A stretch of 64,000 nt of DNA, taken from assembly GCA_024345305.1 (NCBI GenBank), contig BRON01000009.1:248001-312000 (forward strand), read 5' to 3'. This DNA is from Mrakia gelida (Eukaryota; Basidiomycota; Tremellomycetes; Cystofilobasidiales; Mrakiaceae). Under the pieces are notes generated by a model. It ran no database searches. It was not told the DNA's origin and was given only the letters and a program-made list of their open reading frames with translations. Below are positions 12,287 through 25,324 of the stretch, in pieces; position 1 is the first letter of the stretch; every line of letters starts with the position of its first letter. Position numbers and translations under genes: made by a program.

Positions 12287-12487
12287 GCTTCTTGCAGCAG
12301 AGATAGAGTCGTCGGATGAGCTTGTGGCCGTCGAGAAGGAAGGAGAGCGAGGAGGAGGTCAACAGTCGACGAAACGAAAGCTCGAGGTTCGTCCCTTCCT
12401 CGTCGTCTTCCCAACCATCCATCCGCTTTCTTCTCAACTTCCTCGTCCACCCCTTCTCCTTCTCCTTCTTCTCTTTTCTCCCTCAGC

Positions 12488-13516
12488 ATGGCCCACCGTT
12501 CAAAAATCGCAAAGCGAGGAGCTCCGTCAGTCCATCCAGCCGCCGTTCTCTTCGACGAGCTCGAAGCTGACCTTCCTTCCTCCTCCTTCCTTGCGCTCGT
12601 CTTCGCGTCTTCCAGGGAACAAGAGGACGCGGCTGAGCTCAAGTTAGGAGATGGTACGCCTCGCTGCTTCATCTTCTCTGACATCTCGAGCTCGGGCGGG
12701 ACGAGCAAGAGCCATCGTCGCAGAAGGAAGGGAATGGTCGAGCTCACCTCTCTTTCCCTTCCCTTCCTCTCCTCCCTTCCCTCTCCCCCGTCCCCCTTTG
12801 CATTCTCGTGTCACAGAGTTCAACGACGCTGGATGCCTCCTGAACGCTGAAGTCCAGTACCTTCTCGCCAAAACCTCCGAAGGAGGACCAACAGTCAACG
12901 ATTCAGCGTGCGTCCTTGCTCACCCCCCCTCCCTTCTCCATCCCTCCTCCCGTCTTCAGCCTCTCACCTTCCCGTCAAACTTCCACCCCACCCTCAGTGT
13001 GTATAAGAAGACATGGGATCACGTGCAGTCGTACTCTTCCGGAACGATTGATCAGACTCTGACGGACGTGCAGAACATTCGATCGTGAGTTCGTTCGCCC
13101 TGCCTCGAGCTCGACGACGAGCTAAGCTCACGCGTCTCGTTTCGTTTCGCTGACTCTCTGCTCAACATGGTTTCACAAAAACAGCATCCTGGATCGTACA
13201 GAGGGTCTTTTCAAACCGTTCGAGATTGCTCAGATCGGGAACCTGGCACCTGCGTCGGCTGAGGAAGCGAAGGCTTTGATTCCTTCGTGAGTCGTCTCTT
13301 CTCTCCCTGCTCGAGCTCTGATTTAACCTCAGCTCTTGTGCTGTCCGCCAGACTGTTGCGAAACACCTTCTTCCCTATTGAAGATAATTGAGCTGACTCC
13401 CTCCCTCCCTGTCTCTCGTTGGCTTCTGTCCCAGACTAAACCGCATCGACGACGAGGTCCTTCAATCGATTCTGGACGAGCTGAAGGTCCTGAGGAGCTA
13501 CAAGGGGAGGGCTTGA
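12488..13516 (+). CDS. RPB4: RNA polymerase II subunit RPB4
   Basis: Small stalk subunit of RNA polymerase II that pairs with RPB7. Exons 12488..12525, 12616..12653, 12817..12907, 12998..13084, 13185..13286, 13435..13516 give 145 residues. Diagnostic segments are AAELKLGDEFNDAGCLLNAE near the N-terminus, VQSYSSGTIDQTLTDVQNI in the middle, and FKPFEIAQIGNLAPASAEEA followed by KALIPSLNRIDDEVLQSILD in the HRDC-like C-terminal half. The length matches metazoan and fission yeast RPB4 rather than the longer budding yeast protein. The start is the only ATG that opens a short first exon (MAHRSKIAKRGAP) in the right phase. The gene is divergent from the membrane protein gene, with about 200 nt between the two starts. 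Confidence 0.95.
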
Positions 13517-13903
13517 TGATAGTAATGACAACCTTGAAACGATACGTCCCCATCGAGATTCGAAGAGAGACGAGCTGCGTCAAGCAGGGGAAATGCGAGC
13601 TCAATCAAAAGTGAGCTCAACCTCCCCTTCCTCCTCCCTCTTCCCTCCTTCCTCGTCTTTCTGCGACACAAGAACTCGCTGACCATCTCGGACGTCTGTT
13701 GTCCCTCTCAACAGCCTTCATCGACCAACCAAGATAGATTTCGAGCGGCTGTCCACGGGAATCCAAGGCGTGCTCATCCCCAGATCTCGCTCATTTCTCG
13801 CTCGTGTCCGATCTTCCTCCCTCCTCGTTCGTGTACGTTTTTTTTTCGCCGACCCTTCGTTCTCTCTCAACGTCAACATCAACACCGACACGCTCAGCAG
13901 AAC
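13517..13903 (+). other. Spacer between RPB4 and the sulfatase gene
   Basis: About 390 nt between two plus-strand genes, holding the RPB4 3' UTR and the sulfatase promoter. A T-rich run and a CT-rich stretch precede the sulfatase ATG. No exon is supported. Confidence 0.4.
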
Positions 13904-17122
<3,219 letters not shown>

Positions 17123-17327
17123 GGATAGCATGATACCATAATGATAAAGACTCGTAACGAAGATCGAACGAGCTATCGAGCCGAGAAGAACGACTTCTGC
17201 GAGACGCGTCGCCGATTCGTTTCTGCATGAAGCGAAGAAGTGCGAGAGCGGAAAGAAGTCAGCTCCACGGGCATCTCTGAAGCAAATAAGGACTGGGTTG
17301 TATGTTTACTCACGTGCTAGGTCCCTC
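17123..17327. other. Convergent spacer, sulfatase and F-box A
   Basis: Both genes end here. The spacer carries a GACGCGTC palindrome at about 17202 and no coding signal. Confidence 0.4.
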
Positions 17328-18384
17328 TCACTTGACCTCAAAGGCGAAAAGCGACCTGAACCTCTGGTCCAAACTCCTCACCGCCGTTTCCACCTCCTCC
17401 TTCGCCTCCTGCGACCTCACTACCAGGACTACCGACCCGTCCTCCAGCTGGTCAATCCATATCCTCTTGTCGAGTAGCGAGACCAGTCGAACCAACGCGA
17501 GAGGGGTAGGGAAGTGGGCTGAAAGGAGGGTGGGGACGTGAAGTCGAATCGTCCGAGGGCGCGAGGGAGGATGGGAGGTAGGAGGGAGGACGCCAGCGAG
17601 TAGGACCTGTCCGTCGAGGGTCGAGACGAAGGGAATGACTCCTCTAAGATCGATGACCTCGATCCTGGTCCACGAGTTGAGAGGTGAGAAGCCGTTGAGG
17701 CAGCATCCGTTGCTTTGCTCGTACGGCGAGTCGGGGACGACGAACTGGACTCGTTGTGGGTTGAGGGAGGGTAGGAGGATCTTGTAGAGCTGGCTGTAGC
17801 CTTGGAGTTGGTCGCAGGGGAAGGTGATTTGGAGGAGGTCGAGAGAGATAGGGATGAGGTCAGAATCCAGTCTTGAAGTCGAGAGCGCGACGGAAGGGAC
17901 GAAAGACCAGTTGATGGAGGCGAGGTTGACGTGGAGGGTCTTGATTTGGTTGAGGGAGAGGTAGGGGTTGATTCGAGAGGGTTCGGAGAGCTGTAGAGAA
18001 GAAGACAGGGCTCTACTGGTCGGCACGAGGCGGGGAAGGTCGGGAAGCGAACGAGGGCTGAAGTAGAGAAGAGTTCGACTCACCTTCGACTTCTTCCACC
18101 ATTTCCTACCTTCCCTCCTCCCACAGAACAGTTTCTTCAGAATTCGCATTGACCGGATCTCGATAGTCTCGTACAGAAGAGGTGAGATCGCGGCGAGGTA
18201 GCCGAAAGAAACCCTCGAGAGCGACGCGAGAGACCGTTTGCTCAGGTGGCGGAAGATGAGTTCGAGGACGTCCCACGGAGGGATCGTGTGTGTTTTGCGT
18301 AGATTCTGACAAACCGAGGGAAGAGCTAGATCAGCAAGAGCCTTTGAAAGCTCGGGAGCTGGAGGGAAAGCGCACCTGAACCAT
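17328..18384 (-). CDS. F-box protein A (paralog of the gene at 52720)
   Basis: Exons complement(17328..17990, 18084..18305, 18376..18384) give 297 residues. The first coding exon is only 9 nt (MVQ). Residues 11-52 form an F-box: IPPWDVLELIFRHLSKRSLA, then SLSRVSFGYLAAISPLLYET. This motif normally binds Skp1 and places the protein in an SCF ubiquitin ligase, or it marks the many fungal F-box proteins of unknown target. The rest has weak leucine-rich character (LNQIKTLHVNLASINW, KILLPSLNPQRVQFVV) and ends with GSVVLVVRSQEAKEEVE and RSLFAFEVK. The same architecture, intron positions and C-terminal sequence occur in the gene at 52720-53754 on the other strand. The target is unknown. Confidence 0.75.
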
Positions 18385-19112
18385 GGAAGTCTGGACGAGG
18401 AAGAGGGAAGGGAGCAGAAAAGTGAGCTCTGTCTTTCTCGAGTTGCTGCTACTTCGCATTCTCCTGGTCGCTCGAAGCAGGTATGAGGCTCACCAGATAT
18501 AGAGGTGCTCTCTGAAATGGTCTCGACGTGAAATCTGAAGCTGAGGCGAGCTGGATCGAGATGAATCTGCGACAGGAAGGAAGACGAGGTCGAACTCGAC
18601 GCCGGTCAGCTCCGTCTGCTGTTTGGGCTCTCCTTCGAGGGCATCACTCACGTCTGGTTGGGTATCCGGCTCGGCTGAGAGAGGGCCTCTTAATGTGGCG
18701 AGTAGGCCGATGCTCCAAGAAGCAAGAAAAAGGAGGATGGGCGTCAGGATCAAACAAGGAGGTCAACGGAACGTGCTCGACCTCCGTTTTCTCCCTCACA
18801 ACGGGGGCGACCTCACCATACTTATGACGATTTTCTGGCAACCACTCTTTCGAGTATCTATGTAAGCCAATATACGGGGCACATCTGGAAAATCTTGCCT
18901 CAGCGAAATCGACTGCTTCGGCTTCGAACGCCCATGTGTGAAACGAGCGAGCTCAACACTCTTCCTTCGACCGCAACAGCTGATCTTTCCCTAAGCTTCA
19001 GTCAGTATCAGACCTCATGAGGATGCTCGTATGAACCTTACTGACCTTGCTATTCACCTTCTCTCTTTCTCAGATCTCGTCTTCCCAGGTTCAGTCAACT
19101 CAATCGACGATC
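18385..19112. other. Divergent promoter region, F-box A and RRM-like A
   Basis: About 730 nt between two divergent starts. Small open frames occur on both strands but lack motifs and joinable exons. It most likely holds both promoters and 5' UTRs. Confidence 0.4.
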
Positions 19113-21431
19113 ATGAGCTTGGACAACAACCCCTCCTCCTTCGCCTTCAAGGTCTCGCTGCCTTCTCTCCAGGTCGGTCTAGAAGCAGACCTCGTCAACG
19201 AGATCAAGGAGAAGCTCTCTCAGGATGCCTCTTGTAGGACGAGCGATATCCAGTGGGTCTGCGTCGTCCCTCTCGAGCAACGAAGGGAGAATTTAAAGGA
19301 GCGAGAGAGCTGACCTTCCCTCCCCCCTCCATCTTTAGGCTCACCGTCGACTCCTTTGCCGAAAGCGAGCTTCATGGACGCGTTATGTTTCAGTCGAAGC
19401 TGTGCTGTGAGTTTCAAGCTCTCTTCCAAGGCTGGGAGGCTGTTGCGGTGTCGTCGTGTGCAAGGTAAGGAGCTCGAGCTGACCTCGACTCCTTTTCCTC
19501 CTTCGCTGCACCCGTCTTCGTCGCACCTCAGGCGAACGAGCTCTCGTATCACTTCAGCAGAACGGACTTGTGATACATTATACGGAGGATGACGCCATAG
19601 ACTGTACGATTGAGATCGAGGAGCAAGGTGAGCCTTTCTCGCGAGGGGAAGGGGAGGGAAGGTTGAGCTCGAGCTCGACGCTCACTTCCATCGCGTCTTT
19701 CAGATCACAACGAGGACCCCTACTTCTTCCGAGAGTCGACCATAGAAGTTCAACCTCTCCTCTCGTACATCGATGTGAGTTGTAGTCTCCTCGATCCTCT
19801 CAGTACGCTCGAAGCTGACGATACTCTTCCCTCGTCGCAGCCCATCTCCCTCTTCAACAGCTTCCGCTCCTACGGCCCCATCCCCAGAGTGAAGATCGAT
19901 CTTGAGGCTACACCTACGGGGAACCTCGTTCGCGTCGGAACCCTCGCCTTCAGTCATCCCTCCTCGTCCTCAGCAGCCATCAACTCCATCAGAACGAATC
20001 CTCGCGTCTTCGATCCATGTACACTCAAGATCGCTTCCGACGCGTCTGAGCTCGGATCAAGGCCTTGGAAGGAGTACGAGGACGAGCAGGAACTCGAAGA
20101 CAAGATCAGAGAGAACTTCCCTGAGGCGGTGGAGGTCAGGATCGTTGGATTCTCGAGCACGGAGGACGAGGTCGTTGGTCTCGCTCGATTTTCCAGGCTC
20201 GAGGACTTGAAGGTGGAGTGGCTAGGGAAGAAGACCTTAGATGGGCTGGGAGTAGTAATCGTACAGCTAGTGTGAGTCCCACTGCGTCGTGAACTTGCTG
20301 CTAGCTGGACCTGACCTGTTCGTCTTCCTCGTTCGCAGATCGTTGACCGAAGAAGGCATCTCGCTCCAGGCAACTCCTCTCTTCTCTGCACCTCCCAGTC
20401 TTGATCCTCGCCTCGCCAAACCACCTCCTAGACTCGCTCAGCTTGCCGCCGCTCCTCCTCCACCCATTCCTCAGCCTTCTCGCCTCCCCACGTCGGCGTC
20501 CAGCGCACCTCCAAATCCCGTCGCCAGCGGATCCTCTCAACCCTCCATCAAGCCTGCACTTCCTCCGACTCGACAACCTCGACCTTCTACCTCCTTCCAA
20601 GCCTCTTCCTCCTCGTCTACATCGGCATCGCAGCCCTGGAAATCGACCCTCAAACCATACCCCTTCAGTCAGGCCGTGCTTCGAACCAAGAGACCAGAAG
20701 AACCTCCTCTCAATGAGGTGGGGCTTTTTCTTCCTTCACGCGATCACCTTCGCAGCTCTCGCTGACTGTCACTCTCTGCTGTGGGACCTACAGGCTTACG
20801 CTGTCTCCGATCTTCCTCAAGGAGACGCCGAGAGACGACGCGACGTGATTCTCGCTTATCATGGACAAGAATGGCCTGAGTGAGCGCTCTATCTCTCTCT
20901 TCTCTTTCTTCGACATGCTGCTGACCTACCGTGCTTCTCCACTTCCCGTCAGTTTCTCTACCATGGACTCCCAGAAGATGAGCGATATCTCGTCCCTCGC
21001 GTCTCGACAAGCTCGACATCGAGCAGAGCACGCAGCCCTCATCAAACGAGGAGTTCAGATCAAGTCCGAGGAGTTACGAGTACTCGAGACTACATGGGCA
21101 ACGTCGGATCTTCCGGAACCAGGTCAGGAGCTCACCGACTCGGACAGAAGGGCGATGGAGGTGAGTTTTCGTCCAGTCTCTTCCCCGTTCTCTCGCTCTG
21201 ACTGACGAACTGTTGGGTTTCTCGTACTTGCAGGCGTCTCTCGTGGATCTCGAACTTGCACTTCAGAGACAGCAACGACACGACGATGCACAAATCCATT
21301 TCATCCGGACTCGTGAGGATCCAGAGTCGAGCCTCTTCGCCGCACCTCCTCACTCGTCCCAACACCTCCTCGCTTTCGCCGGTCTCGGCATCAGCAAACG
21401 AACGAAGGCTTCGGATCCTCGCAACAGATAG
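19113..21431 (+). CDS. RRM-like protein, paralog A
   Basis: Exons 19113..19252, 19339..19406, 19532..19627, 19704..19774, 19841..20271, 20339..20717, 20794..20879, 20953..21160, 21234..21431 give 558 residues. I do not recognise the family by name. Two or three degenerate RNA-recognition-like folds can be read: LTVDSFAESELHGRVMFQ with a following CERALVSLQQNGLVIHY, PISLFNSFRSYGPIPRVKID with GNLVRVGTLAFSHPSSSSAA, and EVRIVGFSSTEDEVVGLARF. A Pro-rich linker (residues ~300-370) follows, then a conserved WKSTLKPYPFSQAVLR box and a helical, charged C-terminus. It is a close structural relative of the gene at 25325-28537: seven segments align and the introns fall at the same places and phases. RNA binding is inference from fold-like patterns only. 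Confidence 0.7.
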
Positions 21432-21798
21432 CTTTTTTTTTAGTTTGCTTGATGTACTCTTGTTCTCTCGGATCGATGCATCCTCGTCGAAAACTCGAGG
21501 GAGCGGTAGAGCGAAAAAGACGCGTCGTCCCGTCCCCGAACAATCTCAGTCGCGGGACTCGCCGTCGGGGGCCTCCAGATACTTGGGATTGATTTGGGGT
21601 GAGCTCGCTAAGTGATGAAGTCGGTTCGGCGCTGCTTAGCTCCGTTCAGAGGAAGGCGAAAACGCAAGAAGGTTGGGTTCCCGACCGACGGAACGAGAGC
21701 TCAAGACGCGAAACCATGACTCGAGCCGAATTTGCCTTGACCTTTCACTTTCCTTCTTCCCCGCGCCCACCACCCACTCTCTCATCCCTCTGCCGCCG
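21432..21798. other. Spacer between RRM-like A and small mitochondrial gene
   Basis: About 370 nt between two plus-strand genes, with a T8 run just after the upstream stop and a GACGCGTC palindrome at about 21509. No exon is supported. Confidence 0.4.
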
Positions 21799-22531
21799 AT
21801 GATGCTCAGACTTTCACTTATCAAGAAGACTCGTCCTGCCTCGACGGGGGTAGAGAGGTCGCTTCGACCTCTCTCCGTCTACAGTCTCTTCTCCTCGAAG
21901 CCCACCCTCCCTCCTTCCTCTCCATCCTCTCCCGCCCCCTCTAGACCAACATCATCCTTCACTCCTCGCCAGCCAATATCTCAACCCAAACTGTCATCCC
22001 CCCGGTCCACTCTCCTCCCTGCCAAACCAACCGCCCACCCTCCCGTCCCACCTGTCGCCGGCGTCGTCTCGCCAACTCCCGAGGAACGATACGCCGCCAA
22101 CCTAGATGCCTTCGACCGACTTCGACCATCTCCCCTCCAAGAACGAATCAACGAGGAGCGGACTCGGGTGATCAGATAAGCAGTGAGGAAGCTCTTCCGG
22201 GACATGCGAATCGACCGCGACACCGACGCGGCGCTGGCGCGGCAGGCTCTGAGGCTGAAGGAGAAGGAGAAGGAAGAGATGGAAATCCTGAGGATCAGAG
22301 AGTATGGGACTGCGGTTTATGGATTGGGGATCACGAAGATGACCGAGGACGAGGAGAAGAGTGAGTCGGTCTGCTTCGAAGGCCGCTTGGGTCTGCGCGT
22401 CGCGTTTTTGATCTTCGCTCGCTGACTCGATATCTTTCCCGTTTGTCTCTTCAGTTCCCATGAAGAAAAAAGAAGAAGACACGCATATCATCGAGCTATC
22501 ACTCTTCGCTCACCTCCTGCCCTACATCTAG
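21799..22531 (+). CDS. Small putative mitochondrial protein with an in-frame TAA
   Basis: The ATG at 21799 opens MMLRLSLIKKTRPASTGVER, an Arg/Ser-rich presequence-like start, followed by a Pro/Ser-rich stretch and EERYAANLDAFDRLRPSP. The frame meets TAA at 22177-22179 and then continues without another stop through AVRKLFRDMRIDRDTDAALA and EKEKEEMEILRIREYG to a good donor after 22360; the last exon 22455..22531 ends MKKKEEDTHIIELSLF... and a TAG. Either the TAA is a nonsense change or base error, or a 78-nt intron 22168..22245 (GTGATC...GGCAG, in frame) removes it. That candidate lacks the usual branch site and pyrimidine tract. Exons if spliced: 21799..22167, 22246..22360, 22455..22531. The family is not recognised. 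Confidence 0.45.
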
Positions 22532-22754
22532 AAGCATTCCCGTCCCGTCCCTTTTTGAATCGATCGACGCGTCTGAACTTGCTCGCTCCCTTTTCGCTAG
22601 CTACTCTTCCGCACCTCCATTTTCTCTACCACATCTCGCATAACTTACTCTCTAGACGATCAACCAACTTCAACTTCGCACTACAACCCTTCTCAGGCAC
22701 GCAAGCCGCCTTCCCGTCCCGTCGCCCTCGTTCGCCCTTTCCCTTCGAGAAATC

Positions 22755-22976
22755 GTGTAAGAAACTCTATTTCATTAAGGGAGACCAAAGGAGAGAAAAT
22801 AAAGACGACCAGATGTGTGTACGAAGAGAGAAAGAGAATGCAGAGGCAGGGAGAGACAGAGAAAACAACTGAGGCTGGCTGGACGCTAGAGTGAGACGGA
22901 GGAACAAAGCAACGGAGTGACAACCAAGACAGGACGACCCATGACACCAAAAGGGAGTATATATATCACCAAGGGA
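22755..22976 (-). repeat. Dispersed repeat, copy A
   Basis: Read on the minus strand, this ~220-nt segment matches the plus-strand segment 36689-36888. Shared blocks, in order, are TGGTGA, CTTTT, TTGGTTGT, CCGTCTCACTC, CTGCATTCTC, CACACATCTG and CCCTTAATGAAATAGAG with TTTCTTACAC. It lies about 250 nt downstream of the stop of the DXO/RAI1-like gene and reads in that gene's direction. There is no open frame of note and no terminal inverted repeat that I can see. It could be a SINE-like element, a truncated LINE end or a solo terminal repeat. Confidence 0.6.
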
Positions 22977-23231
22977 GCCGCGAAGGGTTTCGCCGAGAAC
23001 GCGAGAGAAAGGGAGGAAAAACGCAAGGATGTGAAAGACGCGTCGAGCGTGACGAGTTCGCTCGTCTTTCCAAACCGGTTGCAGTTGAGGAGAGGAAGGC
23101 TTATGAAAGGACGGTTGTAAATAGGAAAGGGGAAGAGACATGGAAGAGGAGAAGCCAGCTCGGACGAGAGGGAAAAGATACGGAACGAGGAAAGCGAACG
23201 AAAAAAAACGGAGACGCGACTCGGAATCCCC

Positions 23232-25037
23232 TCAAGCCCTCCCCGCGACAAACAACGCATATACCTCCTTCCCGAGTCTCTTCCTCTCCGCCCCGCCCAG
23301 CCTATGAGCCTTCAACCCTCCACCGTAAGAGAAGACGAAAGCGACTCCCTCGCCCTTCTCACCCTCCCTGATGGCAATCTCCCTCATCTGCTTCAGAACT
23401 CCCACCAACCTCTTCAACCCTCTCTCCGCCCTCGCTTCCTCAGCCTTGAGGACTCCCTGTCCGAGCTGATACTTCTCAACGGAGATGAAGGTTCCTCGGT
23501 CGTGTTTGGCGAGGAAGAGGTGTTGAGTTTGCGAGAAGAAGAGCTGAGGGAAGGTCGAGTTGACACCGAAAGCTGATCTGTGAGACCTGGTCTTGAGTTC
23601 GACGATGGAGGTCTGAGGAGTGAGGGAGGTGTCGGCTTGGAAGATGTAGGAGAGGGCGGGGTGGGTGGGGAAGGGGGTGGAAGTGGGAGTGGAGGTGGGC
23701 TTGTTGGAGGAGACCGAGAGGGACGAGAGGAGGGAGGCGATGTCGTCGTCGGGATCGTAAGGTTTGGCTGAGGACTTGGTGGGGAGCTGAGCGTCGGCTT
23801 CGAAGCGGACGAGGAGGTTGAGACCACCGAACTTGTAGCTGGTCGATAAGAGGCGGAGAAGAAGATGGAAGAAGGAGATGGTCAGTCATTCGCTGCGTCG
23901 CGTCGATTCGATATTGTCGCGTTCGGGACTCACTTGACGATCCTGTGATGATGTCCAGGCGAGCTTCCACATCCAGGAACCCCCTTCGTCGTAGCCTTCT
24001 CGAACTCGTGCCCAAATCCCTTGAACCCACTGCTCGAATCAATCGTATCCTCCTCCCATCGAGTCAAGCACATCGTTCCCTTTCCTCCGAGCTCCGCGTC
24101 GATCCTGAAGGGCTTGAGGTCGTCGTCCCCTTCGATCCATCGAAGGAGCTTTCGGAAGTTGTTCCTATCCGTAACGATGTCGAGAGCGGAGAAGTTGAAC
24201 TTGGGATCGAGAAGCTGGATCGTGGTGAAGATGGGGACGAGGGCATTGAGGTCGAGAGGGAAGAGTCGATGGGTGTTCTGGTCGATGAAGGAGGGAGGAA
24301 CGTCTGCTTTGACTCGGAGAGAAAGTCGAGGCTCTGGGAGAGTATGGGATAAGAGAAGGGGTCAGTGGATCCACAGAAGAAGGGAGAAGAGAAGAGAAAG
24401 TTTTGGGAGGGGAGGGAGCGGAGAAGAGAAGACGAACCGGTCCAGATGGGAGCTCCTCCTTCGTTGTGTCGAGACGGGCAGAGAACGGCCAAGAGAGGGA
24501 ATAGGACAAGGTCAGCAAGGTGCATGAAGGAGAAAAAGAGAAGGAAGAGGAAGAGAGAAACCTGGAACAGCGATGGTCGCTTTCGACGAGTCGATCCAGT
24601 TGTAGCTTCCGATAGCTTTGAGATCTTGGACTGCGACTGAGGCAGTTGACTCAGAGGTAGGGAGAGAAATGGTAGAGATGGCGGAGGAGAGTCCGGTTTC
24701 GATGTTGCGTCGCATAGCTGGTCGAGCCGAGGAGAAGAGAGCGGGAGGGAGCGATTCGAGGGAGATGTGGTTGGAGGGAGAAGCGAGAAGAAGAGGGTGG
24801 GGAGAGGGTTTCTGAAAGGCGGAGTTCCTGGAATAGAGGTCAGCAGACGGGAAGAGGAAAAACTGAGGCCGAGCAGGGGGAAGCTGAGCGAAGGGGAGCG
24901 TCGCGAAAGGAGGGGGAGGCGAAGAGAGGACGAGCGGCTGAACGGCTCTTTCGAGGTCGAGCGAGCCAAAGCCTGAAAGTTTTCATGCCGCCAAAGGTCG
25001 AGAGGGTACCGATGGAAGGCTCTCGTAGATTTGAAGT
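23232..25037 (-). CDS. DXO/RAI1-like protein (probable decapping or 5'-end nuclease family)
   Basis: Supported exons: complement(23232..23838, 23934..24333, 24438..24458, 24562..24827, 24944..25037); the 5' end is open. A donor after 25094 (minus strand GTGAGC) suggests one more upstream exon, but I find no in-frame ATG there. The conserved core reads IGSYNWIDSSKATIAVPGG, then DIVTDRNNFRKLLRWIEG, GTMCLTRWEEDT, FGHEFEKA, KFGGLNLLVRFEADAQL and TSIVELKTRS, followed by FFSQTQHLFLAKHDRGTFIS. The GHEFE, E-A-D and E-L-K elements match in order and spacing the metal-binding motifs of the RAI1/DXO fold, which removes or degrades incompletely capped mRNA 5' ends. Related fungal proteins sometimes carry a misleading geranylgeranyl-pyrophosphate synthetase label; none of the prenyl-synthase DDxxD motifs is present. 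Function is inference from motifs. Confidence 0.6.
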
Positions 25038-25324
25038 CTGACTTCGGCCTGTCAGAATGTTGGGAGGAGGAGCAGATGGCCGTCGAAGCTCACAAGGACT
25101 CTGCGAAATCGAGGTCGTTTTCGCGCGAGCTCCCCTCCTCCTCCCTTCAACAAGCACGTCGCTTTCTCCCTCGTCCCTCCAGAGACTGTCTCCAAACAAG
25201 CTCTAGGACCCCCTTAGCCATCCCATCCATCTCCCCAACCCATCTCATCTCGAAGAAACCAGCATTTTCACGTCCCTCAGCACTCTTCCCTCTCGCCCTG
25301 CTCCGTCAACCTCTCCTCCCTTCC

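Noticed and set aside
22168..22183. A 16-nt mini-intron (GTGATC...GCAG) to remove the TAA at 22177
   Set aside because: Far too short for fungal splicing, and it does not restore the frame of the downstream coding stretch.
22968..23010. Extension of the repeat homology upstream into GGCGAAACCC / GGCGATAAACCC
   Set aside because: The match is short, and in copy B these bases are better explained as FAS1 codons AINPSR.
23232..25037. Geranylgeranyl pyrophosphate synthase
   Set aside because: No DDxxD or other prenyl-synthase motif; the metal-motif order fits RAI1/DXO instead.
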